From Aestuariibius violaceus (GTDB lineage Bacteria; Pseudomonadota; Alphaproteobacteria; Rhodobacterales; Rhodobacteraceae), in contig NZ_JBFONT020000005.1 in the NCBI RefSeq assembly GCF_040779325.2, positions 1 through 64,000 of the forward strand: a stretch of 64,000 nt of DNA. The letters are read 5' to 3'. Positions 41,493 to 49,422 of this stretch are shown here, piece after piece. The translations under genes and the position numbers were made by a program. The first letter of the stretch is position 1. Each line of letters starts with the position of its first letter. The notes under the pieces are model-generated. The model saw only the letters and a program-made list of their open reading frames with translations, did no database searches and was not told where the DNA came from.

Positions 41493-42602
41493 GTGGCCCT
41501 GTCGGCACGGCGCATGCAGTTGACATCAGGCTGGTTGTCACGACTTGTCGCTTCGCGCAGCTTTCAGAGTTGGGCAGCGCGGTTCCCGCTAACGCGCGGA
41601 GCGGTCAAGCGGGAAGGTGAGGCGCTGTTCGATCTGGTCGCCGGGTTCTGCCATTCCCAAGTTCTCTATACCGTCGTGACGCTGGATCTGCCCGGGCGAT
41701 TGCTTAAAGCGCCCGCTAGCGTTGAGGTCTTGGCGGAGGAGGCGGGCGTGCCACCTGAGCGGATGGTGGTGCTTTTGCGCGCCGCGGCGGCGCTTGGGCT
41801 TTTGACCTCGAAGAAGGGGCTTTACCGGCTGACCCGTCGCGGGGCGGCTTTGGCGGGCGTGCCGGGATTGAAAGAGATGATCCTGCACCATGACGTGCTC
41901 TACCGAGACTTGGCGGATCCGGTGGCGTTCTTTCGCGGTGAGACGGAGACCGAGCTGGCCGGGGTCTGGCCCTATGTGTTCGGCGATGAGGCTGCGCCGC
42001 CCGAGGTGATCGAGCGGTATTCCGCGCTGATGGAGGGCAGTCAGGCGCTGGTGGCGGAGGATGTTCTGCGCGCCATCTCGCTGAAAGACGTCGAATGCCT
42101 GATGGATGTGGGCGGCGGGACCGGGGCCTTCCTGATCGCTGCGGGCAAGGCGAACCCGGCTACGACGCTCTGGCTCGTCGATCTGCCAGAGGTGGCCGAA
42201 TTGGCTTCGGTCCGATTGGCCGCGGCGGGCATGGAAGGGCGATCCTCGGTCTTTGGCGGCTCGTTCCTCGATGACGCGCTGCCGGGCGGGGCGGATGCGG
42301 TGAGCCTTGTTCGGGTGCTCTATGACCACGACGACGACACGGTGCGGGTTTTGTTGGGCAAGGTCCATGACGCCCTGCCGCCCGAGGGTCGGCTGATCAT
42401 TGCCGAGCCGATGTCGGGTGGGGACGCGCCGGAGCGGGCAGGGGATGCCTATTTCGCGCTCTACACGATGGCAATGCGGACGGGGAAGACCCGCTCTTCC
42501 GCCGAAATCGCTGAGCTTTGCCGGGAGGCGGGGTTCGACGGGATCGAGATGCCGCGCCCCCGCCGCCCCTTCGTCACCCGAATCGTAACAGCTGTCAGGT
42601 AA
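41493..42602 (+). CDS. crtF: Demethylspheroidene / hydroxyneurosporene O-methyltransferase
   Basis: CrtF methylates the 1-hydroxyl of the carotenoid with S-adenosylmethionine. The 369-residue enzyme has an N-terminal winged-helix dimerisation domain (about 50-130) and a C-terminal Rossmann SAM domain with MDVGGGTGAFLIAAGKANP. SLVRVLYDHDDDTV holds the catalytic His/Asp region. It starts at GTG 41493; ATG 41514 is an alternative. crtEF are adjacent, and bchC follows after a separate promoter. Confidence 0.94.
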   Translation: MALSARRMQLTSGWLSRLVASRSFQSWAARFPLTRGAVKREGEALFDLVAGFCHSQVLYTVVTLDLPGRLLKAPASVEVLAEEAGVPPERMVVLLRAAAALGLLTSKKGLYRLTRRGAALAGVPGLKEMILHHDVLYRDLADPVAFFRGETETELAGVWPYVFGDEAAPPEVIERYSALMEGSQALVAEDVLRAISLKDVECLMDVGGGTGAFLIAAGKANPATTLWLVDLPEVAELASVRLAAAGMEGRSSVFGGSFLDDALPGGADAVSLVRVLYDHDDDTVRVLLGKVHDALPPEGRLIIAEPMSGGDAPERAGDAYFALYTMAMRTGKTRSSAEIAELCREAGFDGIEMPRPRRPFVTRIVTAVR

Positions 42603-42616
42603 AGTTGACACTTTTT

Positions 42617-42634
42617 TGTCTGTCTAGATTGACA
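42617..42634 (+). promoter_or_regulatory. PpsR/CrtJ-type operator before bchC
   Basis: TGTCTGTCTAGATTGACA is an exact TGT-N12-ACA site. Its right half overlaps the -35 box TTGACA of the proposed bchC promoter. This fits the oxygen repression known for bchCXYZ in Rhodobacter. Confidence 0.85.
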
Positions 42635-42656
42635 CACAGGAGTGTCTGATTATCCT
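42629..42656 (+). promoter_or_regulatory. Sigma-70-type promoter of bchC
   Basis: TTGACA (42629-42634), a 16-bp spacer and TATCCT (42651-42656) form a plausible promoter about 65 bp before the bchC ATG. The spacer carries the palindrome GACAC-ACAGGA-GTGTC, similar to one in front of crtI. Confidence 0.65.
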
Positions 42657-42722
42657 GACGCCAAGTAAGGGGCCTTGAGCGACCGACTCGGCCAGGCCCA
42701 CGACGACGCGAAGGGAGGCCAC

Positions 42723-43664
42723 ATGCAGACAGAGGCCGTAATACTTCGGGGCCCCCGTGATCTGGCCCTCGGACGCGTCGAGACCGTCGATCCGACTTGC
42801 GACGATCTGGTTGTGGAGATCAGCCATTCAGGTGTTTCCACCGGGACTGAGAAGCTTTTCTACACAGGCGAAATGCCGCCCTTTCCGGGCATGGGCTACC
42901 CGCTGGTGCCGGGCTACGAGGCGGCTGGCGAGGTGGTCGAGGCGGGCTGCGCGACCGGGTTCAAGCCGGGTGACCGCGTCTTCGTGCCGGGGGCGAATTG
43001 CTACGAGGACGCCCATGGCCTGTTCGGCGGGGCGGCGCACCGGATCGTCACCAAGGCGACCCGGGCTGTTCTGATCGACAACGACTTGTGTGCCGAAGGC
43101 GCGTTGCTGGCGCTGGCCGCGACCGCGCGACACGCGCTGGCCGGGCCGCGGACAGCGCTGCCGGACCTGATCGTTGGGCACGGGGTGCTTGGGCGGCTTC
43201 TGGCGCGGCTGACGATCGCCGCGGGCGGACGGGCGCCCACCGTCTGGGAAATCGATCCGGACCGGCGCGAGGGTGCGTCGGACTATCCGGTGATCGCGCC
43301 GGAGGACGATGAAAAGCGGGATTACGAGGCGATCTACGACGCCTCGGGCAACGCCGCGCTGCTTGACACCCTGATCGGGCGTCTGACGCGGGGTGGAGAG
43401 ATCGTTCTGGCGGGGTTCTACGCCGATCCGGTCTGCTTCACCTATCCGCCGGCCTTCATGAAGGAGGCGCGGTTCCGGGTCTCGGCCGAGTGGACGCAGG
43501 ACGACCTGATCGCGACCCGGGACCTGATCGATGCGGGGCTTCTGTCGCTCGCCGGTCTTATCACACATCGCTGCGCGGCGGAGCGGGCGACGGAGGCCTA
43601 CAAGCAGGCCTTCGACGATCCCGCCTGCCTGAAAATGATCCTCGATTGGAAAGGCCACGCATGA
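42723..43664 (+). CDS. bchC: Bacteriochlorophyllide a dehydrogenase
   Basis: BchC oxidises the 3-hydroxyethyl group to 3-acetyl in bacteriochlorophyllide a synthesis. The 313-residue medium-chain dehydrogenase has the start RGPRDLALGRVETVDP, the HSGVSTGTEKLFYTG motif and GMGYPLVPGYEAAGEVVEAG. I chose ATG 42723 behind AAGGGAGG; the longer open frame upstream overlaps the promoter region. The stop overlaps the bchX ATG by 4 bp, as usual for bchCXYZ. Confidence 0.96.
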   Translation: MQTEAVILRGPRDLALGRVETVDPTCDDLVVEISHSGVSTGTEKLFYTGEMPPFPGMGYPLVPGYEAAGEVVEAGCATGFKPGDRVFVPGANCYEDAHGLFGGAAHRIVTKATRAVLIDNDLCAEGALLALAATARHALAGPRTALPDLIVGHGVLGRLLARLTIAAGGRAPTVWEIDPDRREGASDYPVIAPEDDEKRDYEAIYDASGNAALLDTLIGRLTRGGEIVLAGFYADPVCFTYPPAFMKEARFRVSAEWTQDDLIATRDLIDAGLLSLAGLITHRCAAERATEAYKQAFDDPACLKMILDWKGHA

Positions 43665-44662
43665 CCCTCGACGTCCCGAACCTGAAGGATTTCTCGGACC
43701 GGCTGCGGGACGAGGCGAACGAGGATCTGGCGGATATTCCGACGGCGGAACCCAAGAAGAAAACACAGATCATCGCGATCTACGGGAAAGGCGGGATCGG
43801 CAAGTCGTTCACGCTGGCCAATCTGAGCCACATGATGGCCGAGCAGGGCAAGCGCGTGCTGCTGATCGGGTGTGACCCGAAATCGGACACGACCTCGCTG
43901 CTGTTCGGCGGCAAGGCCTGCCCGACGATCATCGAGACCTCGACCAAGAAAAAGCTGGCGGGCGAGGAGGTTGGCATCGGTGATGTCTGCTTCAAGCGCG
44001 GCGGCGTCTTCGCGATGGAGCTGGGCGGCCCCGAGGTGGGGCGCGGCTGCGGCGGGCGCGGGATCATCCACGGGTTCGAGCTGCTCGAGAAGCTGGGCTT
44101 CCACGATTGGGATTTCGATTACGTTCTGCTGGATTTCCTTGGCGACGTGGTTTGCGGCGGGTTCGGCCTGCCGATCGCGCGGGACATGGCGCAGAAGGTG
44201 ATCCTGGTCGCATCGAACGACCTGCAATCGCTTTACGTGGCCAACAACGTTTGTTCGGCTGTCGAGTACTTCCGGAAGTTGGGCGGCAACGTGGGCGTCG
44301 CCGGTCTGGTCATCAACAAGGATGACGGGTCGGGCGAGGCGCAGGCCTTTGCCGAGGTCGCGGGCATTCCGGTGCTGGCGAGCATTCCGCAGGATGACGA
44401 TCTGCGGAAGAAATCGGCCAATTACCAGATCGTTGGCACGGCGGAGTCCCAGTGGGGTGCGCTGTTTGCATCCTTAGGCGAAAACGTCGCCGTGGCGCCG
44501 CCGGTGCGGCCCACGCCTGTGGATCAGGATGGATTGCTGGCGTTGTTCGACGGGTCTGAGACCGGGGCGGGCGTCACGCTGGAGCCCGCCACCGATGCGG
44601 ATATGCGCGGCAAGCACGCCAAGCCGAAAGAAAGCCTCGAGGTGATCTACGATGACGCTTGA
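43661..44662 (+). CDS. bchX: Chlorophyllide a reductase iron protein subunit
   Basis: BchX is the nitrogenase-like ATP-dependent electron donor of chlorophyllide a reductase. The 333-residue protein has the P-loop IYGKGGIGKS, the switch motif GCDPKSDTTS and the cluster cysteines in GRGCGGRG and DVVCGGFG. The ATG overlaps the bchC stop. The last 11 bp overlap the first proposed bchY start. It forms a complex with BchY and BchZ in the cytoplasm. Confidence 0.97.
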   Translation: MTLDVPNLKDFSDRLRDEANEDLADIPTAEPKKKTQIIAIYGKGGIGKSFTLANLSHMMAEQGKRVLLIGCDPKSDTTSLLFGGKACPTIIETSTKKKLAGEEVGIGDVCFKRGGVFAMELGGPEVGRGCGGRGIIHGFELLEKLGFHDWDFDYVLLDFLGDVVCGGFGLPIARDMAQKVILVASNDLQSLYVANNVCSAVEYFRKLGGNVGVAGLVINKDDGSGEAQAFAEVAGIPVLASIPQDDDLRKKSANYQIVGTAESQWGALFASLGENVAVAPPVRPTPVDQDGLLALFDGSETGAGVTLEPATDADMRGKHAKPKESLEVIYDDA

Positions 44663-46199
44663 GGCCGACGACAGAGGGGGGCCGTCCGCCCCCCACCCTT
44701 CGGGCCCCCCCGAGGATATTTCCCGGGCAAAGACGGGCTGCCATGCCGCGGCGGAGATGGACCGCGCCGCGCGGCAGGCCGGACAGTCGGAACTGCTGGA
44801 CCGGTTCGCGGCGGATTATCCCAAGGGCCCCCATGATAAGCCGCAATCGATGTGCCCGGCTTTCGGGTCGCTGCGGGTCGGGCTGCGGATGAAGCGGGTC
44901 GCGACGGTTCTGTCGGGGTCTGCCTGCTGTGTCTATGGGCTGACCTTCGTCAGCCATTTCTATGGGGCGCGGCGGTCGGTGGGATACGTCCCGTTCGACA
45001 GCGAGACGCTGGTGACGGGCAAGCTGTTTGAGGACATCCGCGAGAGTGTTCATGCGCTGGCGGATCCGGCGAAGGTCGATGCGATCGTGGTGACGAACCT
45101 GTGCGTGCCGACAGCCTCGGGCGTGCCATTGCGGCTGTTGCCGAAGGAAATCAACGGGGTGCGGATCGTTGGCATCGACGTGCCGGGCTTTGGCGTGCCG
45201 ACCCATGCGGAGGCCAAGGACGTGCTGGCCGGGGCCATGCTGGCCTACGCGCGGGAAGAGATCGCCGCGGGGCCGGTACCGGCGCCCGCCGCTGGCAAGG
45301 CGGAGCGGCCGACGGTGACGCTGCTGGGGGAGATGTTCCCGGCGGATCCGATCATGATCGGACGGCTTCTGGAGCCGCTCGGGCTGGCCGCCGGGCCGGT
45401 CGTGCCCTGCCGGGAATGGCGGGAGCTTTATGCGGCGCTGGATTGCGGGGCGGTGGCGGCATTGCATCCGTTCTATGCCGCCAGCGTGCGGGAATTCGAG
45501 GCGGCCGGGCGGCCGGTGATCGGGTCGGCCCCTGTCGGGCGCGACGGGACGGCGGCCTGGCTGGCGGCGATCGGCGCGCAATTTGGCCTGTCTTCTCAAG
45601 CGGTTGCGGGGGCGCAGAATGCGGCGCTGCCGGCGATCGAGGGCGCGTTGGGCGCGGCCCGGGTAGACGGGACGGTGACGGTTTCCGGCTATGAGGGCAG
45701 CGAGCTTTTGGTGGCGCGGCTGCTGGTCGAGAGCGGGGCGGACGTGCCGTATGTCGGCACCGCTTGCGCGAAATCGCGGTGGTCCGTGGCGGATGCGGAG
45801 TGGCTGTCGGCGAAGGGCTGCAAAGTGGTGTTCCGCGCGTCGCTGGAAGACGATCTGGCGGCGATGGAAGGGGTCCGGCCGGACCTGGCCATCGGGACGA
45901 CGCCGGTGGTGCAGAAGGCGAAAGAGCTGGGGATTCCAGCGCTTTACTTCACCAATCTGATTTCGGCGCGGCCCCTGATGGGCGTCGCGGGCGCCGGGTC
46001 GTTGCAGCAGGTCGTGAACGCCGCGATGGACAACCGGGACCGGATGGCGCGGATGCGCGGGTTCTTCGAAGGCGTGGGGTCTGAGGATACCGCCGGCGTC
46101 TGGGAAGGGGAGCCGAATGTGCGGGCGGATTTCCGGGAGATCAACACGAAGAAGCTGGAAAAACAGGCGCGGGCGCGGAAGGCCGCGGAGATGATTTGA
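44652..46199 (+). CDS. bchY: Chlorophyllide a reductase subunit Y
   Basis: BchY and BchZ form the nitrogenase MoFe-like catalytic part of chlorophyllide a reductase. The body is well conserved (PQSMCPAFGSLRVGLRMKRV, LSGSACCVYGLTFVSHFYG, SAPVGRDGTAAWLAAIGA). Starting at ATG 44652 the protein is 515 residues, with an unusual Pro/Gly-rich stretch at about residues 8-28 (DRGGPSAPHPSGPPEDISRA). That stretch coincides with a dispersed DNA repeat. A start at ATG 44757 would put the repeat outside the gene but has poor ribosome-binding spacing. A 157-bp gap with another repeat separates it from bchZ. Confidence 0.95.
   Translation: MTLEADDRGGPSAPHPSGPPEDISRAKTGCHAAAEMDRAARQAGQSELLDRFAADYPKGPHDKPQSMCPAFGSLRVGLRMKRVATVLSGSACCVYGLTFVSHFYGARRSVGYVPFDSETLVTGKLFEDIRESVHALADPAKVDAIVVTNLCVPTASGVPLRLLPKEINGVRIVGIDVPGFGVPTHAEAKDVLAGAMLAYAREEIAAGPVPAPAAGKAERPTVTLLGEMFPADPIMIGRLLEPLGLAAGPVVPCREWRELYAALDCGAVAALHPFYAASVREFEAAGRPVIGSAPVGRDGTAAWLAAIGAQFGLSSQAVAGAQNAALPAIEGALGAARVDGTVTVSGYEGSELLVARLLVESGADVPYVGTACAKSRWSVADAEWLSAKGCKVVFRASLEDDLAAMEGVRPDLAIGTTPVVQKAKELGIPALYFTNLISARPLMGVAGAGSLQQVVNAAMDNRDRMARMRGFFEGVGSEDTAGVWEGEPNVRADFREINTKKLEKQARARKAAEMI
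44676..44733. repeat. Dispersed repeat element inside or before the bchY 5' end
   Basis: A hairpin GGGGGGC/GCCCCCC (44676-44694) is followed by CCCGAGGATATTTCCCGGGC and AAAGACGG. This is the same GAGxATATTT...AAGA type of block as at 5371 and 46274, in a more degenerate form. Read in the bchY frame it stays open. Confidence 0.6.
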
Positions 46200-46214
46200 T
46201 GGCGAAATGGGCAT

Positions 46215-46251
46215 GCGGCATCCGGTCGGCTTATGGTCGGCATCCCGTCGG
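46215..46251. repeat. 11-bp tandem repeat between bchY and bchZ
   Basis: The units GTCGGCTTATG (46225-46235), GTCGGCATCCC (46236-46246) and flanking partial units repeat with an 11-bp period. The same words occur at 5092-5129, about 41 kb away. Confidence 0.75.
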
Positions 46252-46273
46252 AGGGGACCGAGCGTTGCGCCGT

Positions 46274-46329
46274 GAGTATTTTTGGCCAGATGAAGACCGC
46301 GTTTCTCTCCGGGGGCGCGTTAACCTTAA
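46274..46329. repeat. Dispersed GAGTATTT...GATGAAGA...TTAACCTTAA element
   Basis: GAGTATTTTTGGCCAGATGA begins the block, and GCGCGTTAACCTTAA ends it. It has the same parts in the same order as 5371-5433. The bchY-bchZ junction is normally short, so the element looks inserted. Confidence 0.65.
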
Positions 46330-46356
46330 TGGATCGTTGACGGTCGGGAGGGCGCG

Positions 46357-47820
46357 ATGCTTGTGACCGACCACGACCGGGCGGGTGGCTATTGGGGGGC
46401 GGTTTACGCCTTTTGCGCCGTGAAGGGGCTTCAGGTCGTGATCGATGGGCCGGTGGGCTGCGAGAACCTGCCGGTGACGTCGGTTCTGCACTACACCGAT
46501 GCGTTGCCGCCCCATGAATTGCCAATCGTCGTCACGGGCCTGGGCGAGGAAGAGCTGGGGCGCGACGGAACCGAAGGCGCGATGACGCGGGCGTGGAAGA
46601 CGCTTGACCCCGCGCTTCCGGCGGTGGTCGTCACCGGATCGATCGCCGAGATGATCGGCGGCGGGGTGACGCCCGAAGGAACGAACATCCAGCGCTTCCT
46701 GCCGCGGACCATCGATGAGGATCAGTGGCAGGCTGCCGATCGGGCGATGACCTGGATCTTTACCGAGTTCGGGATGACCAAGGGGCGGATGCCCAAGGAG
46801 GTTGCCCGGCCCGAGGGATCGAAGCCGCGGGTCAATATCCTGGGGCCGATGTACGGCACGTTCAACATGCCGTCCGACCTGGCCGAGATCCGGCGTCTGG
46901 TCGAGGGGATCGGGGCTGAGGTCAACATGGTGATGCCGCTGGGCGCGCATATCGCCGAGATGCGGAACCTCGTGAACGCCGACGCCAATGTCGTGATGTA
47001 CCGGGAGTTCGGGCGCGGCCTGGCCGAGGTGCTGGGCAAGCCGTATCTGCAGGCGCCGATCGGCCTGGAGAGCACGACGCGGTTCCTGCGCAAGCTGGGC
47101 GAGATGCTGGAGCTTGATCCCGAGCCGTTCATCACCCGCGAGAAGCATTCGACGATCAAGCCAGTCTGGGATCTGTGGCGGTCTGTCACGCAGGATTTCT
47201 TTGCCACGGCGAGCTTCGCCATCGTCGCGAACGAGACCTATACGCGCGGTATCCGGCTGTTCCTGGAAGAGGATATGGGGCTGCCGTGTGCATTCGCGAC
47301 GGCCCGCATGGCCGGCAAGAAGACCGACAACGAGGATGTGCGCACGCGCATCCATGCGGAAAGGCCGCTGATCGTTTTCGGGTCGATCAACGAAAAGATG
47401 TATCTGGCTGAAGCCAAGGGCGGGCACGGGCCGCAGCCCGCGTTCATTCCGGCGAGCTTTCCGGGCGCCGCGATCCGGCGGGCCACGGGTACGCCGTTCA
47501 TGGGCTATGCGGGCGCGACCTACCTGGTTCAGGAGGTCTGCAACGGCCTGTTCGACGCGCTGTTCCATATCCTGCCCCTGGCCTCGGACATGGATGAGGT
47601 GGAGGCGACACCGACCCCCCTGCGGCGCGATTTCCCATGGGATGCGGAGGCGCAGGAGGCGCTGGATGCCATCGTCGCGGCCCATCCGGTGCTGACGCGG
47701 ATTTCGGCAGCCAAGAATTTACGGGATGCGGCGGAGAAAGCCGCGCTCGACCAGGGTCACGACCGGGTCGTGATCGAGACGGTGCAAGCGCTGCACCCTG
47801 TCAGAGGAGGACAGAGATGA
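46357..47820 (+). CDS. bchZ: Chlorophyllide a reductase subunit Z
   Basis: BchZ completes the BchXYZ reductase that reduces ring B of chlorophyllide. The 487-residue protein has the family start MLVTDHDRAGGYWGAVYAF, the cysteine in DGPVGCENLPVTSVLHYTD and VVVTGSIAEMIGGGV. A GGGAGGG site lies before ATG 46357. The stop overlaps the pufQ start, and in Rhodobacter the puf promoter lies within the 3' end of bchZ, so regulatory elements may be hidden in this coding sequence. Confidence 0.97.
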   Translation: MLVTDHDRAGGYWGAVYAFCAVKGLQVVIDGPVGCENLPVTSVLHYTDALPPHELPIVVTGLGEEELGRDGTEGAMTRAWKTLDPALPAVVVTGSIAEMIGGGVTPEGTNIQRFLPRTIDEDQWQAADRAMTWIFTEFGMTKGRMPKEVARPEGSKPRVNILGPMYGTFNMPSDLAEIRRLVEGIGAEVNMVMPLGAHIAEMRNLVNADANVVMYREFGRGLAEVLGKPYLQAPIGLESTTRFLRKLGEMLELDPEPFITREKHSTIKPVWDLWRSVTQDFFATASFAIVANETYTRGIRLFLEEDMGLPCAFATARMAGKKTDNEDVRTRIHAERPLIVFGSINEKMYLAEAKGGHGPQPAFIPASFPGAAIRRATGTPFMGYAGATYLVQEVCNGLFDALFHILPLASDMDEVEATPTPLRRDFPWDAEAQEALDAIVAAHPVLTRISAAKNLRDAAEKAALDQGHDRVVIETVQALHPVRGGQR

Positions 47821-48047
47821 CCGACATGACTTCCGACCTTGCCCCGGCCGAGCCGAAGGTCCGCCACGCGCCACCGAAGCGCGAATACTACGCCTATTTC
47901 GGGGTCATCTTCGCCGCGACCCTGCCGCTGGCCTGCGTCACATGGGTGCTGAAGGCGGGGCGGCAGATGAGCCTGCCCGACAAGGACCCGATTTCGGCCG
48001 CCTGGAGCCAGGCGCGCATCATCACGCCGATGATCTTTTCGGCATGA
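47817..48047 (+). CDS. pufQ: PufQ, regulator of bacteriochlorophyll delivery
   Basis: The 76-residue protein has one hydrophobic helix (about 25-45, AYFGVIFAATLPLACVTWVL) and the conserved C-terminus AWSQARIITPMIFSA. PufQ affects bacteriochlorophyll synthesis or carriage in Rhodobacter. ATG 47817 overlaps the bchZ stop (ATGA) and has a strong AGAGGAGG site. It is followed by a 102-bp leader before pufB. Confidence 0.93.
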   Translation: MTDMTSDLAPAEPKVRHAPPKREYYAYFGVIFAATLPLACVTWVLKAGRQMSLPDKDPISAAWSQARIITPMIFSA

Positions 48048-48075
48048 CGGAACTGCGGGTTTCACGACCCACAGA

Positions 48076-48094
48076 GCGGGGGACGCGCCCCCGC
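48076..48094 (+). promoter_or_regulatory. Hairpin between pufQ and pufB
   Basis: GCGGGGG and CCCCCGC pair over 7 bp with a 5-nt loop. In Rhodobacter hairpins around pufBA set the relative stability of puf mRNA segments, and this one lies at the 5' side of pufB. Confidence 0.6.
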
Positions 48095-48149
48095 ACATAC
48101 CCGGCCGCGGGGGCTGCGCGGTATCAGTTCATCTTTCCGGAGGAAATGC

Positions 48150-48308
48150 ATGGCTGACAGAACGGACCTGTCTTTCACAGGTCTCACCGACGAGCAGGCC
48201 CAGGAGCTGCATTCGGTCTATATGAGCGGTCTGACGATCTTCACGATCATCGCACTGGTCGCTCATATCCTGACCTACATCAAGCTCCCGTGGTTCTCGT
48301 GGGGTTAG
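48150..48308 (+). CDS. pufB: Light-harvesting 1 beta polypeptide
   Basis: The 52-residue LH1 beta chain reads MADRTDLSFTGLTDEQAQEL at the start. The bacteriochlorophyll-ligating His (H39) lies in the single membrane helix (IFTIIALVAHILTYI), and the C-terminus is KLPWFSWG. It forms the ring antenna around the reaction centre with PufA. GGAGGAA precedes ATG 48150. pufA follows after 17 bp. Confidence 0.98.
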   Translation: MADRTDLSFTGLTDEQAQELHSVYMSGLTIFTIIALVAHILTYIKLPWFSWG

Positions 48309-48325
48309 AGGAGGGCCGTATCTAA

Positions 48326-48502
48326 ATGGCACAGTTCTACAAGATCTGGCTCATCTTCGATCCGCGTCGCGTGTTCGTGGCACAGGGCGTGTTCCTGTTC
48401 CTGCTCGCGGCGATGATCCACCTGGTTCTTCTGAGCAATCCAGGGACGAACTGGTTCCAGCGCGCCTTCGCCGACGAAGCGGCGGCGGTTATGGCCAACT
48501 GA
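48326..48502 (+). CDS. pufA: Light-harvesting 1 alpha polypeptide
   Basis: The 58-residue LH1 alpha chain starts MAQFYKIWLIFDPRRVFVAQ and has one membrane helix with the bacteriochlorophyll ligand His (H32, AAMIHLVLL). Length and sequence closely follow the Rhodobacter protein. It is followed by a strong hairpin that probably protects the pufBA mRNA. Confidence 0.98.
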   Translation: MAQFYKIWLIFDPRRVFVAQGVFLFLLAAMIHLVLLSNPGTNWFQRAFADEAAAVMAN

Positions 48503-48523
48503 GACCGGTTTACTGACAAGGCT

Positions 48524-48544
48524 GCGGGCGGGATGCCCGCCCGC
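48524..48544 (+). promoter_or_regulatory. pufBA mRNA-stabilising hairpin
   Basis: GCGGGCGGG and CCCGCCCGC form a perfect 9-bp stem with an ATG loop between pufA and pufL. In Rhodobacter a hairpin at this place gives a long-lived pufBA transcript and thus excess antenna over reaction centre. Confidence 0.8.
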
Positions 48545-48573
48545 GGCAAACGAGGCCCGAAGGGAGTATCGAA

Positions 48574-49422
48574 ATGGCACAGCTCAGTTTCGAGAGAAAG
48601 TACCGCGTCCGTGGAGGGACGCTTGTGGGCGGCGACCTGTTCGATTTCTGGGTCGGGCCGTTCTATGTCGGATTTTTCGGGATCACCGGGTTCTTTTTCA
48701 CGGTGCTTGGCGTGATCCTTGTTTTCTATGGCGCGGCGATCGGGGACACATGGAACCCCTGGCTGATCTCGATCGATCCGCCGGCGCTGGAATACGGCCT
48801 GCAGGCGGCGCCGCTCGCCGAAGGCGGTCTGTGGCAGATCATCACGATCTGCGCGCTGGGGTCGTTCACCTGCTGGATGATGCGCGAGGTAGAGATCTGC
48901 CGGAAGCTGGGGATGGGCTATCACGTGCCCTTTGCCTTCGGCGTCGCGATCTTCGCCTATTTCACGCTGGTGGTGATCCGCCCCGTCCTGATGGGCGCCT
49001 GGGGGCACGGGTTCCCCTATGGGATCTGGAGCCACCTCGATTGGGTGAACAACGTGGGCTACGCCTACGGCAACTTCCATTACAACCCGGCCCACATGAT
49101 CGCGATCACGTTCTTCTTCACCACGTGCCTCGCGCTGGCGCTGCACGGGTCGCTGGTTCTGTCGGCGGTGAACCCGCCGAAGGGCGAAGAGATCAAGTCG
49201 CCCGAGCATGAAGACACCTATTTCCGCGATCTGATCGGCTATTCGATCGGGCCGCTCGGCATCCACCGGCTAGGGTTGTTCCTGGCGCTGAATGCAGGCT
49301 TCTGGAGCGCGGTCTGCATCGTGATCTCGGGCACCGTCTGGTTCGAGGAGTGGATCGTCTGGTGGTACTGGTACGTGGATCTGCCCTGGTGGATCGACCT
49401 TGAGGGAGGCGTCAATGGCTGA
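48574..49422 (+). CDS. pufL: Photosynthetic reaction centre subunit L
   Basis: The 282-residue L subunit has five membrane helices. It carries the bacteriochlorophyll and iron ligands in GNFHYNPAHMIAITFFFTTC and LALHGSLVLS, and the start MAQLSFERKYRVRGGTLVGGDLFDFWVGP. It binds the special pair, a pheophytin and ubiquinone with PufM. ATG 48574 is behind AAGGGAG; the stop overlaps the pufM ATG by 8 bp. Confidence 0.98.
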   Translation: MAQLSFERKYRVRGGTLVGGDLFDFWVGPFYVGFFGITGFFFTVLGVILVFYGAAIGDTWNPWLISIDPPALEYGLQAAPLAEGGLWQIITICALGSFTCWMMREVEICRKLGMGYHVPFAFGVAIFAYFTLVVIRPVLMGAWGHGFPYGIWSHLDWVNNVGYAYGNFHYNPAHMIAITFFFTTCLALALHGSLVLSAVNPPKGEEIKSPEHEDTYFRDLIGYSIGPLGIHRLGLFLALNAGFWSAVCIVISGTVWFEEWIVWWYWYVDLPWWIDLEGGVNG

